Of a DNA stretch of 64,000 bases, positions 1-12,620 are shown piece after piece. This stretch comes from Typha latifolia (lineage: Eukaryota > Streptophyta > Magnoliopsida > Poales > Typhaceae), in assembly GCA_019914945.1 (NCBI GenBank), contig CM034099.1:19990704-20054703 (forward strand), read 5' to 3'. A model generated the notes under the pieces. It saw nothing but the letters and a program-made list of their open reading frames with translations. It searched no databases and had not been told where the DNA came from. Each line of letters begins with the position of its first letter. Position 1 is the stretch's first letter. A program made the translations under genes and the position numbers.

Positions 1-2450
1 CCCTCCTTCGTCGCCACTGGCGCCCATTTTGCGGACTTTGCCATAATCCTCGGCCTCGAGTTTGAGTTCAATTCCATCCTAACCCCGATCTTAGACCTCT
101 CAGAGTCGACCCTTAGTAGAGTGCCAAGTATGCACTCATGAATTTAGAGCTATAATGGAGGGCTCCCAATATTGCTTCTTCCCCTTGAATTAGATACAAC
201 CGGGCTCTTTCTCCTCTTTCCCTTCCTCCATGGACGCCCTTCTCTACATCAGCGAGCGCAACAGTTTCTTCAACATCTACTCAACCTCTTCATCCCTACC
301 AAAGGAGGCTATTTTCTACTCCTTGCCTAGCTCTATGGCGGAGCTGGGTTGTCGTGTACTCCACTTATCTTGCTATTGGCCAAACTCGACAATTGACCAC
401 TTACGACATTATTGATTTAGCCCTGCGATGTCCCCTTCTAGGAATTGAACGACTGTGGCGTCCTCTTAGGCAAACGGAAGTAGAGGAGCTCAAAGTTAGG
501 ATTTTTGTGTTCCAAACTATAAATAGCTCAGAGAAGACTTTAGTGGTTGGCCTTATTTGGTCGATGAGTCTACTCTTTATTTCCATTGCCAAAGCTCAGA
601 TGGGTTAAGAAAGCATCTCGCCAAAAGAAGGAACCGATGGCTCCGATGGTCCTCGGGAGATCTTCTCTGGGAAAGCTTTCCTAACAATGTGGGATTAGAA
701 GAGAGAAGGGGTCATCTACGCTAGCCATGGCCCTAGACTTTGCAACATAGAGAACCAATATTGACATAAACTCGATCACACTAAGATGGTGATGCCAATT
801 CTCAACCTTCTAATTTAATTGACTACTCTTGAACTTCCAATTTAATTTCCAACATATACATTGCTACAATTAAATTGGAGAAAGAAATGTTTTTCATCTT
901 TATTTTCAACTCTATCTCTGTGTCCTTTTTTATTTTATTTTATTTATTTTAAAGCTCTGTCCCTTTTAGAGAGTGCTGCCAGAGTAGGTGCTTAGCACCA
1001 TGATGTCACATGCTCCTTATTCCATTTTGTACATTCGACACAACTTGCCTTGCGTATTTTATGCTTTATTATCTAGAAGGAAAATTCGCCTCTTTTATAA
1101 AAAATAAAAACAATTTTTTATTTATTAGTAAGAGATCGTTCTCCAGTGCTAATCCTAGTTGCTCTTCTTGCCATACACAAGAACAACGCTGGGTCTGTTG
1201 ATTAGCATGGGTCTCTCCTTCTATTGGAAGGGATTTAAGTTCAGCTGTTGAATCATTAAATTCCATATCAAAGTAGATATAGATGAGGACAGCTGACCAG
1301 ACTACATAGCGAAAGAATGTACGATATTAATAATCTTTTATTCATAGAATTAGATGCCTGTGTGTAGTTTGATTTGTGCATAAAAAGTATCTATTTCATG
1401 AATTAAATATTTATTAGATATATTTTTGAATTAAACACTCATTTGTGTATATTTTAATTAATTATTGTGTAACATAAGTGATGTGATCAGTTATACATAA
1501 TATCTTATTTTAAGCAAAAATTTCTATCACAGTAAATATATTAATTCATAATTTATTTTTACATACATTTATTTAAATAAATTATAAATATGTGTAAAAT
1601 TATAGATACACTTAATTTATATTTAGAAAATACATATCAAGTTATCTTTAAATAATCTTATGCAATAAGCAAATGAGCATAATACTTACTAGTGGATTGC
1701 AAAACTTGATATCATTATTTTTGTTACTACTATAGAGCAAATTGCCTACCCATTTTGTTGAAGAATAAGAAATCTCTATTTATATAACTAATAATTCCTT
1801 ATTTATAGTTTGTCACAGAACACCACCTAAATCTAATATAATTAATATCATGATTAATTTTTTCATGATATTATTAATACCATGAAACCAGATCCCTTAT
1901 CTCTATTTACCTATTCCAACTTAGAATCTAAATAATAGAGATGAGACATAACTATATTTAAAATTAACATAAATATTTACTAAAATACCCCTAAAATAAT
2001 AAAAAAACAGCTACTCTTTAAAAGCATCAAGGTATTTTAGTATTTGGCCTTAATCATCATCATTATTTTTTATTTTAACAATTGAACATCTCTATCTATA
2101 ATACCCTTTATTCTTTTATCCATGATAACCCTACTTTAGTATTACAATCAAACACAAAAAAAACGTCATTAAGAATAACTTTTTGAGATAAAAGAAAAGA
2201 AGTATAATACCTTATTCTTCAACTAAACGAGATTGATTTCAAGAATTATTTCAAACAATCTACTTTCTAATCGGAATAGGCTTTAAAATTTAGATGAAGT
2301 TGTGAAGCCTTTCGCCTTTGAATATTACTTTCACCAAAACTATTTTTATCCCATTTTTAAGTTGGAGATCAAACCTTTCTTTTTATATTGAAGTATTTGC
2401 CGACAAATTAATCCACACCACTCAACAGTTACTTCCAAAAGCAGACTTAC
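1..2450. other. gene-poor left flank, no confident gene
   Basis: The first 800 bases are of mixed composition and contain only short open frames (for example 354-608 +) with no family I recognise. They may be decayed transposon or gene sequence, but I cannot name one. From about 1300 to 2400 the DNA is very AT-rich. A short hairpin sits at about 1844-1880: a stem built on ATTAATATCATGA is repeated inverted around a T-rich loop. No tRNA, rRNA or coding exon could be supported. Confidence 0.5.
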
Positions 2451-2550
2451 GTTGATCCGTGAGTGAGCAGAACGGCATCCTCCCATTCTTAAACACGAGC
2501 TGCTCCTCTCTTCTCTCTCTTTGCCTCACCGCTGAAGATCGATCAACAAA

Positions 2551-2931
2551 ATGGCACCGGATGAGCCACCTTTTTCTCCTCCGCCACCGTCCATGGGACC
2601 TCGCCGAGCCCTGCTTTTCCGTGTATCACGCCGCACGGCGGCGTCCGCGTCGTCTCGGCGGAGGAAGATAGCGGTGGTGCGGCTTGGAGGGCGGCGCGGG
2701 TGGCGCGGAAAGCGGCTCTTGCTGAGGTTCCTCCGCCGGCTTCGTCTGAGGTGGCTGGTGGCGCAGTACCAGCGGGCGATGAAGCGGCTGAGAGCGTTCT
2801 ACGCGGCGGCGATGAAGGATCTGATCGCGGGGGCGGCGTCCATCGACGCCGTCCATTCCCGGATCATGGCCGAGTCCCACTTTGCCGCTCCATTCATGCC
2901 CGTCGCCACCAGTTCCTACTACCTCCGGTAA
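2551..2931 (+). CDS. small basic plant protein of unknown function (126 aa)
   Basis: Single-exon frame of 126 codons in a GC-rich island inside AT-rich DNA, typical of short intronless monocot genes. The ATG follows a CT-rich leader ending in ATCGATCAACAAA. The N-terminal half is proline- and arginine-rich. The middle (about residues 55-95) has an amphipathic basic stretch containing LRLRWLVAQYQRAMKRLRAF, followed by a conserved-looking tail with AAMKDLIAGAA and ESHFAAPFMPV, ending in SSYYLR. Small plant-specific uncharacterised proteins with a similar RLRWL...YRRA..RLRAYY core exist as I recall them, but I know no function. No signal peptide or membrane segment is visible. The overlapping minus-strand frame is a shadow caused by GC-rich codons. 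A GA microsatellite begins just after the stop. Confidence 0.7.
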   Translation: MAPDEPPFSPPPPSMGPRRALLFRVSRRTAASASSRRRKIAVVRLGGRRGWRGKRLLLRFLRRLRLRWLVAQYQRAMKRLRAFYAAAMKDLIAGAASIDAVHSRIMAESHFAAPFMPVATSSYYLR

Positions 2932-2935
2932 CGAC

Positions 2936-2938
<3 letters not shown>

Positions 2939-2966
<28 letters not shown>
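2939..2966. repeat. (GA)n microsatellite
   Basis: Uninterrupted GA dinucleotide run immediately downstream of the 126-aa gene, probably in its 3' UTR. Confidence 0.9.
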
Positions 2967-3453
2967 ATAATAAGCAATATTTCTTTTCTTTTTAAAGTGT
3001 AAATTTCGTCTGGCGTCTCTGTGATAGAATAGAAGACTCTTCTGCTATGTATGTTCTCTTCCGAGTCAATCCAATCGTTTGATGTTATCAAGTATTTGAC
3101 TTCTTTCCATTGGTAATTCATCAACCTCAAGGCTTTTCATAGCTGCAAAAAGTCAGCTATGCAAGTTTGCGTGGTATGGAAAAAGTAGGCATATATCATG
3201 AAGCCTGATGACTTTCTTAATCCACCTCTTAAAATGATCTTACAGTTGAACTATCAGCTACATAATATCTTGATCTATATACGGAAGCAACCGAAAGAAG
3301 TCCCAAGTACTTCTAAGAGGAAAAGAAATACAATTATGTTTTGTTTTGTCTTTCAATTGGCTGTTAGACATTACAGATTTTGCTTTCATCCTTTGAAGAA
3401 AGAAACCAAATACCAGTTTAAACCCAAATATGATCCCTAAGTATGTATGAATT

Positions 3454-3454
3454 A

Positions 3455-3489
<35 letters not shown>
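3454..3489. repeat. (CT)n microsatellite
   Basis: Long uninterrupted CT run, with a second shorter CT run near 3580-3594. Confidence 0.9.
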
Positions 3490-3490
<1 letters not shown>

Positions 3491-3616
3491 GGTAGGTAGT
3501 CAGGTAGAGAAAGAAATAAAGTCAGGTCAAATGCATACAGCCACACAACGCCTTTGTTAACTAATGAAAACACATACAGAACTCTCTCTCTCTCCGGGTC
3601 TATCCATTCGAAAAAT

Positions 3617-3778
3617 GGGTTTTTACAATTTAGTTATATTTAATTTTTTTGATTTAATATATAAAATTAGGTACATATATTTTTTTATAGTTGACACATA
3701 ATTTATTATAATAAAATATATACCAAAGTCTATTATTATAAATTAAAAAATTAAATATAATTAAATTGCAAAAAGCCC
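3617..3778. mobile_element. small palindromic MITE (about 162 bp)
   Basis: The first and last roughly 45 bases are inverted copies. The left end starts GGGTTTTTACAATTTAG; the right end read on the minus strand starts GGGCTTTTTGCAATTTAA; both continue TTATATTTAATTTTTT. The interior is AT-rich and non-coding. I could not find a convincing target-site duplication, so the superfamily is not assigned. Confidence 0.6.
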
Positions 3779-4963
3779 TTGCAAATATGCGATGTGGACC
3801 TTAGTAAGTTTCAAAAGGACTATTTTGTACTATGAATATAGGATAAACTATAACATATCTTAACTATAATTACGTGTAATGTGATCACACCTACCGGTAG
3901 GTATCACACTGATGACTCACTTAAGTTGTGAGAATAATAATTTTTATATTTTATATTTAATGCTTCTCTTATTTTTGAGCATATAATACTTTACAAAATT
4001 TAAAAAGTAAATTTAAATAAATAAAAGTTTTATATTTAAATAACAGATAAGCCTAGCAAGATTCAAACTAGAGTACTTTCTTTTGTTATAATATCGTGAT
4101 ACTTCACCGATTATTCTAAAATTTTAAATTGTTAAAATATACTAATTTTTATGTTTTAACATAAATTTTGCTAATATCCACATATGCTAGATTTCAAAAA
4201 CCTAGTACAATTGTAATAACTAATGTGAATCACAATATAAAGCAATTTTCCCAATTGAATCAACTACATGGATCCAAACTTACATAGATACGACGGGATT
4301 TGCGCAGATGCAGAGATTTAATAAATACTTCGAAATGCAGGAGCCATGTTCTTTTGTACTGTTTCAGAAGACCTTGTATTCTAAATGAACAAAAATAAGC
4401 TGTTATTATTTCTCTTGCCCTCTCAACCACCTATATTGTATTTTAATCAGTATATGAGTCGGAGGTTGTGGTTGTTAATCTGTTGCTTTCATTTTCCTCA
4501 TTACATAATTCGGCATGCCGGCAACTAATAAACAGTTTGTCGAGCATTTATTATTCATTCTCTTCCGCCATCTAATGCATAATCGACATTCTCCGGCATC
4601 TCATAAATTGTCAAATTCTTCTTTTTCAGCTTAATGATTCTTCAGAGTGTACTTTTTAAACCACTATTTCTCACATCCATGTTTGTTACTATCATAACAA
4701 CGTTGATATTTCTCATTGATAATCTTATGCTTTTACCATAATCCCTGCGACTTCGTTTTTTTAAATTTATTTGTCACCTATTAAAATTTTTATTAAATTA
4801 CGTTCTTTGGTTTTACTATAATTATTTTGAGTGATCTGAATACATCCTAAAGTTTTAGGCTAATTTAATTACCTAGATTTCTTTCTGAATTCAGAACTTC
4901 CACTGCAAAGCATCATTACCTCAACTGACTAAACATGTGACTGCAAATAGCGTGTATTAGGTA

Positions 4964-6021
4964 TAGTGGTGATCATATGGCCCACCCGCCCATGCCCAGC
5001 TCAGCCAGATTCAAACTGGGTTAGGCCTAGCCTGAACTCGGTTTAGGTTCGGCTCTACTCGAGCTTAAATTGCCGATTGGCAGCACGGGCCAGCTTCTTG
5101 CTAGCCGGACCCAAAAGCTCAGCCCGAAAGCCCTACCCAAAACCCAGCCTAAGCAATACAACAAAAAACTTTATCACTTCACTTGGGTCCCCATTGTTAG
5201 TATATGCAGAAATCAAATTCAAACAAACACATCTAACATTCTCTTGATCATTCTATCGAACAGCACTGGGGCATCTTCAATCCGACAACTAGACTATAAC
5301 TTAAGGTCAATCCATCTTAATATCTTGTTACACACAGAAATGCCATGTTAACTAATCTCATTCAAGCATTTTTTTTATTTCTTGAACTTTCTGTTAGGAC
5401 TCAAAAAGATGGGGAGCAATCATGTGATAGATAGTACTTGTCGCAAGTAGTTGACATCTGAGGAACAGAGGCGGCATCAGAATATCAGATGCACAGCGAG
5501 GTGAGATCTCCAACACCATCTGCTTCATGCGCTCACTATGTTTCTATGGTATGTCTTCGGTCTGCTAAATTTGTACCTTTTAGAAAGGAAATCATATACT
5601 TCTGCAGGGAGTAAGCATTTTAAAAGTTTCCTTGAGTTTAACATCTGTTCAAATTGTCCTAGGCTCCTAGCATTAGAACTTCCTTTATTAATCTGAAACA
5701 GGCAGCAAATCTCTGTTTCACTCAAACCCAGCATCCGGGAATGGAGCTTTCCTTGTTCAAGAGACCGAATATCAATACGGGACTGGAGAAGAGCCCCATA
5801 TTCCGAGGACGAAGTGGGTCGCTCTCTACCCTTAGAAGCTCTCACAAAATCAGGTCATGCATTAAACTCGGCTCAGCCGAATCAGCTCGCTCTCTCACAG
5901 GCTAATGAGTAATAACAGATTAGATTATTCTAGCTTAGCTCGGCCCGACCCACTAGACAGGCTGTGCCCAACCCGATTGGCCCGGCCAAACTCGGTTTGC
6001 CCGAAGATAGGTATCCACAAA
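4964..6021. mobile_element. possible non-autonomous hAT-like element (about 1.05 kb)
   Basis: Both ends carry a GC-rich block built on GGCCC/CCCGCC/CGGCCC words (4978-5130 and 5870-6004), in strong contrast to the flanks. The ends have weak inverted similarity: TAGTGGTGATCATATGGCCC on the left and TTTGTGGATACCTATC on the right, minus strand. Plant hAT elements often look like this. No clean 8-bp target duplication was found, so the boundaries are approximate. The interior holds an unidentified minus-strand frame (5525-5845). Confidence 0.35.
5525..5845 (-). pseudogene. unidentified gene-fragment-like frame inside the candidate element
   Basis: An open frame of 106 codons with non-repetitive, protein-like composition (for example LLKCLLPAEVYDFLSKRYKF near the C-terminus). 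It lies between the two GC-rich ends of the candidate hAT-like element. The frame continues upstream of its first ATG, as a captured exon fragment would. I do not recognise the source protein, and no promoter or flanking exon could be found. It may be chance. Confidence 0.25.
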
Positions 6022-9000
6022 TTGATATCCTTAATGAATGTTGCACTTCGGTACACATTGGTAATTACATAAAGCAAACCCAAATTTTGTACGAGAAATT
6101 TGATTGACGCTTATTATACTAGACACAAATTATGCAATCCCAGTTACCAATGCAACTAAATATTAGCAAGTTAGTAACGGTAAATATAACAGTGAGTTAA
6201 TTTTGAAATCACTGAGAAATAACTTGGCAATGGCCAGCAAATACTCAAAAAGAACCAAGACATTCACATACCTCAGGTCCGCAGCACCGACTAGGAGTAG
6301 GAAGTAGAAAGGCACTGCAAGCACGAAAATTACTTCCCAATTATCAGACAAAAAGAGAGAAGGAAAAGGTGATACGGGAAATCTCTTGGGTAAATTGTCT
6401 ATCTATTTGTAGGATGGATGGAGAGGGGTAAGTAGCTTCCACACATATATCACAGGACAAGAACATCTACAAGTCCGGATATCAACACAAAAATAAACAT
6501 AAGTCTTGCAATCAACTGAATGGCATGGTAATGAACCAAATCCAAATGTAGCTCATCTAGAATTTGCATTCTAAGGCAAAGTTAGGAATAACAAGTGAAT
6601 AAAGCGGCAAATATTTATATGGAATTTTGGTATCCATCAAATTTCTCACTAGCACTATACTGATAGTGAAGAATGTGTGCAAGTCAAACACTCACCAAAC
6701 TTAGATGCTGTAATCCCCCCATTAAGCATGCATTACAAAATTGTTCCAACGAGAAACATGCACAGTGAAGATAAATAACAAAGATCTTATAAAGATTTGT
6801 AGTGCAGGTTAGTTAGCATATATTGATAGTGACTTTAAATACAGACACAAAAACATATAAGAAACTAGTAATGACAAAGTACAGAAGCATATAAAGAAAA
6901 TATTAAGCACTTGACTATTCGGAACTCCTTCCGGTAAGCATTTATTGTTAACACTGCACCAATCATTCTCATACAAGAAAAGTTGGCAATGAGGCATTCA
7001 TGATTAAAAAAGGTAATACCTTACACCTAAGATGCTAAGCTATTTCGTAGAAGTTGCTGCAAATGAATATTTTTAAGAAACTGAAGATATTTCATATTCC
7101 TAGCTTTTGATGAGCATCGCCTAGATTTTGTTTGCTTACATTAATGACGACACTTTAAAGCTGCGATACCTTTAACCTAACCTAACTGACAAGAAAGAGG
7201 TGACACTAATTTATATGGTTCTTGTTTGCATAAGGTTAATGATGATCATCACAGACGCATAATAATTGGACTATAGTTCACTAAACCACTTGAAGCCTCA
7301 AACTCACATTATTATATAATTCAAAGGTCCAGCACAACTAATTAACCCATGATGCAAGCTTACTATTGAGATTTGCAGTTTTAAAAATCCATTAAAAAAA
7401 TGTTGCCGTCAATTGATTTTTAAGTGTCTTCCAGCAATTATAGCAGATACAAATCTAGATAATAAGATTTGAAAGACTTTCTAATCCTATACGGATTATA
7501 GTAAAAAGATGAAGAGATTATATATCCTTTTATGCAAAAAAATACGCCAGACTGAGATAATTGCTAGAAACTAAAGGAGATGAGAAACCTAGAGATCATA
7601 TAAAATACTAGAGAAGAAAAGTAGGGAAGAGAATATAAGGGGATAAAGAGCAAACAAGCAGAAAGTAGCATGTTTTCTTTTTTTTCCTACTCTCAGTCTC
7701 TAAACTCCCTCTTAAATATATTGCAATAAAATAAAGTAAAACAGAATTAACTACTGCCTAACAATATTACCTCTTCCCCTAAAAAGTGACCAGTATATCA
7801 AAAACACCTATCTTATTACTAAAGCTCCTGATCACCTTAAAGTTGGTCGGCAATAAGGATAGCCGATGCCACAAGCACAGCCCGTACCGGCCAGTCGCTA
7901 TACTTGTCAACTGTGTCGCAAGGAAGAGAAAAAAAACTACTCACCTTCACTCTTCAACTTCAGTGGCGATAGAAAGTTGGACGACGAGATCGATGGCAAA
8001 CAACTTCAGCGGCGATAGAAAAAAAGCCACATGCTGATACTCGCAGGCAAGGCCATCTTAGTCAGTAAAATTGTAAAATACTGCATATCTATCAAATCTT
8101 ATTAACTATATAGGAGCTCAAACAGACAAATCCATTTACACCTATGTATATTAGAATATAGGCACATGCACATACATAAACAAAACAATTCACTAATAAT
8201 TTGTGTCATTGATGCTTAATAACAACGGTTGTGTGACCAAACAAGCATACACACGCGTGCGAACGAATGCTACGTTTGTGTTAGTGAGGTTGATGCTTAT
8301 TGAGAATGGGGCATGCAACAATTGCAATGGAAGATGTAAACCAGCAATCAATGGTAAATTATCAGGTGGTTCATTGACATATGGCAGAATAAGAATGATA
8401 CTCATATACATTAGAATGCACATCCACTTACATACAACGCATTTCTACAAGAAAGCACATATTCTACAAGGAATCCACATCAAATGATGGTTCAACCGAA
8501 GTACCGTGACATTTGCATGTAAGGTAATATCCGATATGGAGGTCAAATTAATTATATTCCTTGTTGCTTGATTTTATAGAATATAAATAAAAAAACAAGG
8601 CATTTAGATACATGTGACCACAAAAGCATCAATTTTAAGTAACCAAATTCAAATGCCAATGAATAATTACTATAGACACCGGTGATCAGAACCAGATGGA
8701 CGAAAACAGTGCTAATGCTGGCATAATGATAATACGATGTAACCTTCATTGCGAATCTGCATGTGGCATTCCTACTCCTTTTAAGTACAAACAGTATTAG
8801 GAAAGAACAGACATAATATTTGAACCATTGCACGTAGAGAACTTGCAAGAAGTATTCAGAAATTACATGGACAATTTCCCAGCTTGCTTTCCCCGGAAAC
8901 GTCCAAAATCAAAATAGAAGAAAGGTGCCTTTTTGAATTTATTAGCTGCTCGTTCAGGACAGCTGCCTAGGCCTGTCTAGTATCTCCTGACTTTATACAG

Positions 9001-9090
9001 CACATTCAATGAAGCATAAGTTAGACTTTGGCATTGAAAGTATATTCTCTGTTAGACTTTATTTTTGGACAGTTTTGCTGATATTTAGCT
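6022..9090. other. AT-rich intergenic DNA, nothing recognised
   Basis: No frame longer than about 100 codons and none with recognisable protein features on either strand. No tRNA or other RNA gene could be recognised. Confidence 0.5.
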
Positions 9091-9093
9091 ACT

Positions 9094-9585
9094 TGTAACT
9101 TACATAGCATCTAATATTCCTAATCATTGGATGGTCACCAGCACTCAATCTACTTCTAGCAACAAAATCATTGATAAGTACTTTTAGAATCATTGGAATG
9201 TTGATACACTAAAAACATGAATACATGCATCTGCATCCAGTGAAGAACAATGTCAAGAAGTTAATCATACCAACCTACAGAGAGAACCTGGTTTGATATG
9301 GTCGTACGATTATCTATGAAACCCTCATTTGAGTGACGAAACAGCTTCTAACTTACCTAGAATCTAATATTCCTAATCATTGGATGGTCCTCTATACTCA
9401 ATCTACTTCAAGCAACAAAAGCATCGATAAGTATTTCTAGAATCATTTGAACGTCGATAAACTGAAAAATGAATACATGCATCTGCATCCAGTGAAGAAC
9501 AATGTCAAGAAGTTAATCATATCAACCTACAGAAATAACCTGGTTTGATATGGTTGTATGATAATCTATGAAACACTTATTTGAG
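9094..9585. repeat. two-copy tandem duplication, period about 252 bp
   Basis: Sequence from about 9094 to 9343 is repeated from about 9350 to 9585. Shared words include TTCCTAATCATTGGATGGTC and AGAACAATGTCAAGAAGTTA; the second word starts at 9244 and again at 9496. The copies differ by scattered substitutions and small indels, so the duplication is not recent. Confidence 0.85.
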
Positions 9586-10063
9586 TAAAAAAAAAACAGT
9601 ATAATTCTGCAACAACAAGTTACGAGCTGTATATATGTATAGGGAGGCAAAAACTGGAACCACTCTTCTTTATGCCATGTCTAACAAACTCAGCTAATGT
9701 TCAATCGAAAGCAAAGAATACATTACACTTGCTTTGCTGTATTCAATTAAATACTTCTCTGATATGTGAAATTACTGATACAGGACAAACAGTAGCACCA
9801 ACAACAACGAGAAACCCATCCTTTCAGACGACCAGTCAAGTTTCCTTTACTTGTATACACATAATTAAAGGAAAAAAAAGACATTATTGACCGTCTCTTA
9901 TTTCCCCTTTCAAATCACAAGCAGAAATCTCCATTCTTTATCCAACAACAACAGTTTTTTCTATTTCTGAGATCAGTAGGGAATAAGATAATATTGAACA
10001 CTAAACTTTCCCAGATTTATTATAAGATTAAAAAGTAAAACATGAAACTGGGGAGAATACCAA

Positions 10064-10504
10064 CTACGAACAAGCGCAAGGGTTCTCGAGGGCAACAAGA
10101 TCTTCCTGTCCTTCGCCCCTAAAGACGAGATACCCGACGGCCAAACCAAAGACGATGGCGATGAACACGCCGCCGTTGAAGGACATTACGGCGAGCATGA
10201 GAAGGTACCCGATCGCGGAGTTGACCCCGAAGAGGACGGCGGAGGCGAACCTCTCCGGCGACCAGACTCGTCCGGCGCCGGCACTGGAGGAGAAGAGGAG
10301 CGGAACCTCGACGGCCGACGGAGGGAGGGGCTTGGCCTTGGAGAGAATCTTAAAACGGATCCGACGGTCCTCCATGTACTGGTAGAAGACGGAGACGAGG
10401 AAGAGGGCGAGGAGGCTGAGCCCGTAGCTCAGCCAAGAATCGGTTCGCCATGAATCGAAGAGGATGGTGACCCTTATGCCCCAGTAGAAGGTCATGTGCA
10501 TCAT
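10064..10504 (-). CDS. COPT5: COPT5-like copper transporter (Ctr family)
   Basis: Intronless, 146 codons. Ctr/COPT proteins are trimeric channels that move Cu(I) into the cytosol; Arabidopsis COPT5 acts at the vacuole and prevacuolar membrane, exporting stored copper. The frame starts MMHMTFYWG, a short methionine-containing N-terminus typical of COPT5 and lacking the long Met-rich arm of the plasma-membrane COPTs. Three membrane segments lie at about residues 25-43, 86-107 and 110-128. The diagnostic MxxxM in segment 2 is M103-LAV-M107, and the GxxxG in segment 3 is G120-LAV-G124. The C-terminus ends in NPCACS, a copper-handling Cys motif. A TATA-like stretch lies about 90 bases upstream. 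Length and motif order match the family. The overlapping plus-strand frame is a shadow. Membrane location is inferred from the COPT5 resemblance. Confidence 0.93.
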   Translation of the reverse strand: MMHMTFYWGIRVTILFDSWRTDSWLSYGLSLLALFLVSVFYQYMEDRRIRFKILSKAKPLPPSAVEVPLLFSSSAGAGRVWSPERFASAVLFGVNSAIGYLLMLAVMSFNGGVFIAIVFGLAVGYLVFRGEGQEDLVALENPCACS

Positions 10505-10591
10505 CTTGGATGTGGGGAATGGGAGGAAATGAGAGTGGCAGGAATGGAGAATTCACAGATCGGAAGCAAGAGGACGCTAGCCGGGAAATGG

Positions 10592-10602
10592 AGATATATA
10601 CA
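10592..10602 (-). promoter_or_regulatory. TATA-like box of the COPT5 gene
   Basis: The minus strand reads GTGTATATATCTCC about 90 bases upstream of the ATG, a plausible core promoter position with a leader of about 60 bases. Confidence 0.45.
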
Positions 10603-10609
10603 CTCTATG

Positions 10610-11210
10610 TGATTCCATCTGATAATTTACGCCCTTGTAAGTCGAGATAATTACGGCATTGTTATTGATGTAAGGATTGAGTGATTTGACTTTAAATATA
10701 AGGATTTTTTGTCCACAAAAAAAAGACTTTAAATACAAGGAATAATTATGAAGTGTTGGCAATTAATTTATTACAAAGTTGTCGTTAACCATCATTTTGC
10801 TATGTCATGTAACAATAGCTAATAGCTAAGGGCGACACTAAATCAAAAAAGAAACAACAAAAAAGAGAAAAAAAGAAAAAGAGTTGTTGTAATAAGGGAA
10901 TTCCGAAATCATACCAAATAAAAGGAAAGGGCTTTATAGTTGGAACGAAGCTAAACTTATGCGCAAGGCTATTTTAGAAGTTTTCAAAAAGAACAGAGGG
11001 GTATCGGAGTGACGACAAAGGAAGAGTCGTAGACGAGAATGTGCAGTACAAGTTGTACTACAGTATACTGCACAAGAAGATGGAGGTAAGTTGGGCCCAT
11101 AAACTCGCAATTCCCCACCCAACAACATTATTACATGTGGCGAGTGATTTGCATCCTCCAACCTGGCGCTTATGACGTAATTAATGCCCTTTGAAATGCT
11201 ATAGTCGAAA
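10610..11210. other. intergenic DNA, nothing recognised
   Basis: AT-rich DNA upstream of the COPT5 gene, with only short open frames and no repeat structure I could define. Confidence 0.5.
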
Positions 11211-11218
11211 GCATGTCA

Positions 11219-11580
11219 TTTAGTCATTTTGTGTTCTTGACTAAAACTCATCATTTGCAGTAAAATGTTGTTTGTTTCAACCAATCTATATATATGTGAT
11301 CCATTTGGAAATGACAAAGTTAAAGAAGCTTTACTAAGCGGTTAGGATAATCAACCAAGTATCATAAACAACATGCAGTAAGACGACGTACTTACGAAGA
11401 GAGTTACCTATGGAAAAACTTTCAAGGTCTAATTTTCTTCCAGATAAGGTAGAGATTACAAATAACAAGTAGCACTAGGAGCAAGTAAAATATTTGAATA
11501 AGAAAACAAAGATATTTAATTCAAGCACAAATCAAGGTTCGCAATTTAACGCAATTAATATTACTTGCATAAAGTTGTAT
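11219..11580 (+). repeat. paralogous copy of the sequence flanking the rearranged retroelement
   Basis: This stretch aligns to 13819-13985 joined to 16688-16880. Shared words include CATTTTGTGTTCTTGACTA, CAAGTATCATRA and CTTCCAGATAA. The copy at 11219 lacks the 2.7-kb insertion and therefore serves as an empty-site reference for it. The two copies are clearly diverged. Confidence 0.75.
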
Positions 11581-12182
11581 ATTTATCAATTTTACCGGTT
11601 CTCTCACAAGGTGAGGGTGAGATGGAGGCACAGTTCATTTGAATAAAAAGGCATAAAATATTTGACAAATATTCAAACATAATCAAACGGTACGTCTAAT
11701 TAACTCAACTTTAGTAGCATTTACTGAAATCAGGAAGTGCTTTTGACACGACGGTTTAACCAGTATATAACATATATGTAAATTAAAAGGCAGCATATGT
11801 TCCACAATCCCTATATTGCTATAACAATATTTAACAGAATTTTAAATTAACAATATTTAATAGAAAATTAATAATCTTGAAATTACCTATTTATCATCTT
11901 CCATTGGATAGGCAGGCTTTGTAACTTTGAAGCTACAGAGACATAGCGAAGGTTTCAGTTGTGAAAAATCATGTTTATAATCGTGATTTTAGCAATAAAG
12001 GGCAAGTATTATTTAGGCATGTTTACAATTCAAGATGATTACAGAATTATAAAGAACAAGTTTCAACTCGGGTCACAGATCAAATAATATACGTGCGGAA
12101 GTATAATTGTCAATTATATATTTAAGGGGAAGATCACTGACACACCTGACTAGATGGAGCTGCGATAATCATCAATAGTGCT

Positions 12183-12620
12183 AGATTGAAATTACAGTTC
12201 AGAGAGGTAAGCATCTGATAGGTAATGACAATATGGAAAAAAAAAGATAATATATAGCTAAGCAAGCTTTGAATCTATCCAAGTTAACCTTCACCTTTAA
12301 ATTTGGTGTTGGTTTTCTTTTTGGCAAACTTTTTGTGTCAACAACCTATAGCCCAACCTTCACAATTTGATCAGAAAAGTTAGCAGACGATTGGTAATGA
12401 TCAATAATGCTAGATTGAAATTACAGTTCGGAGAGGTATGCAGGCAATCAATAATGACAATAGAAATATATATATAGTATATTCAAGTTAGCTAAACAAG
12501 CTTTGAATCTATCCAAGTTAATTTACCTTTAAGTTCGGTTTTGGTTTTCTTTTCAGGAAACATTTTTGTCAACAATCTAAAGCTCAACCTTCATAATCTG
12601 AACAGAAAAGTTAGCACAGT
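12183..12620. repeat. two-copy tandem duplication, period about 228 bp
   Basis: The word TAGATTGAAATTACAGTTC occurs at about 12183 and 12411, followed in both copies by AAGCTTTGAATCTATCCAAG and, at the end, CAGAAAAGTTAGCA. Copies are diverged by substitutions and small indels. Confidence 0.8.

Noticed and set aside
2626..2880. Minus-strand frame opposite the 126-aa gene
   Set aside because: Shadow of GC-rich codons; the plus-strand frame has the better start context and family-like core.
3454..3489. CT run considered as a CRISPR-like or regulatory array
   Set aside because: Simple dinucleotide microsatellite; CRISPR arrays are not expected in plant nuclear DNA and none with spacers was seen.
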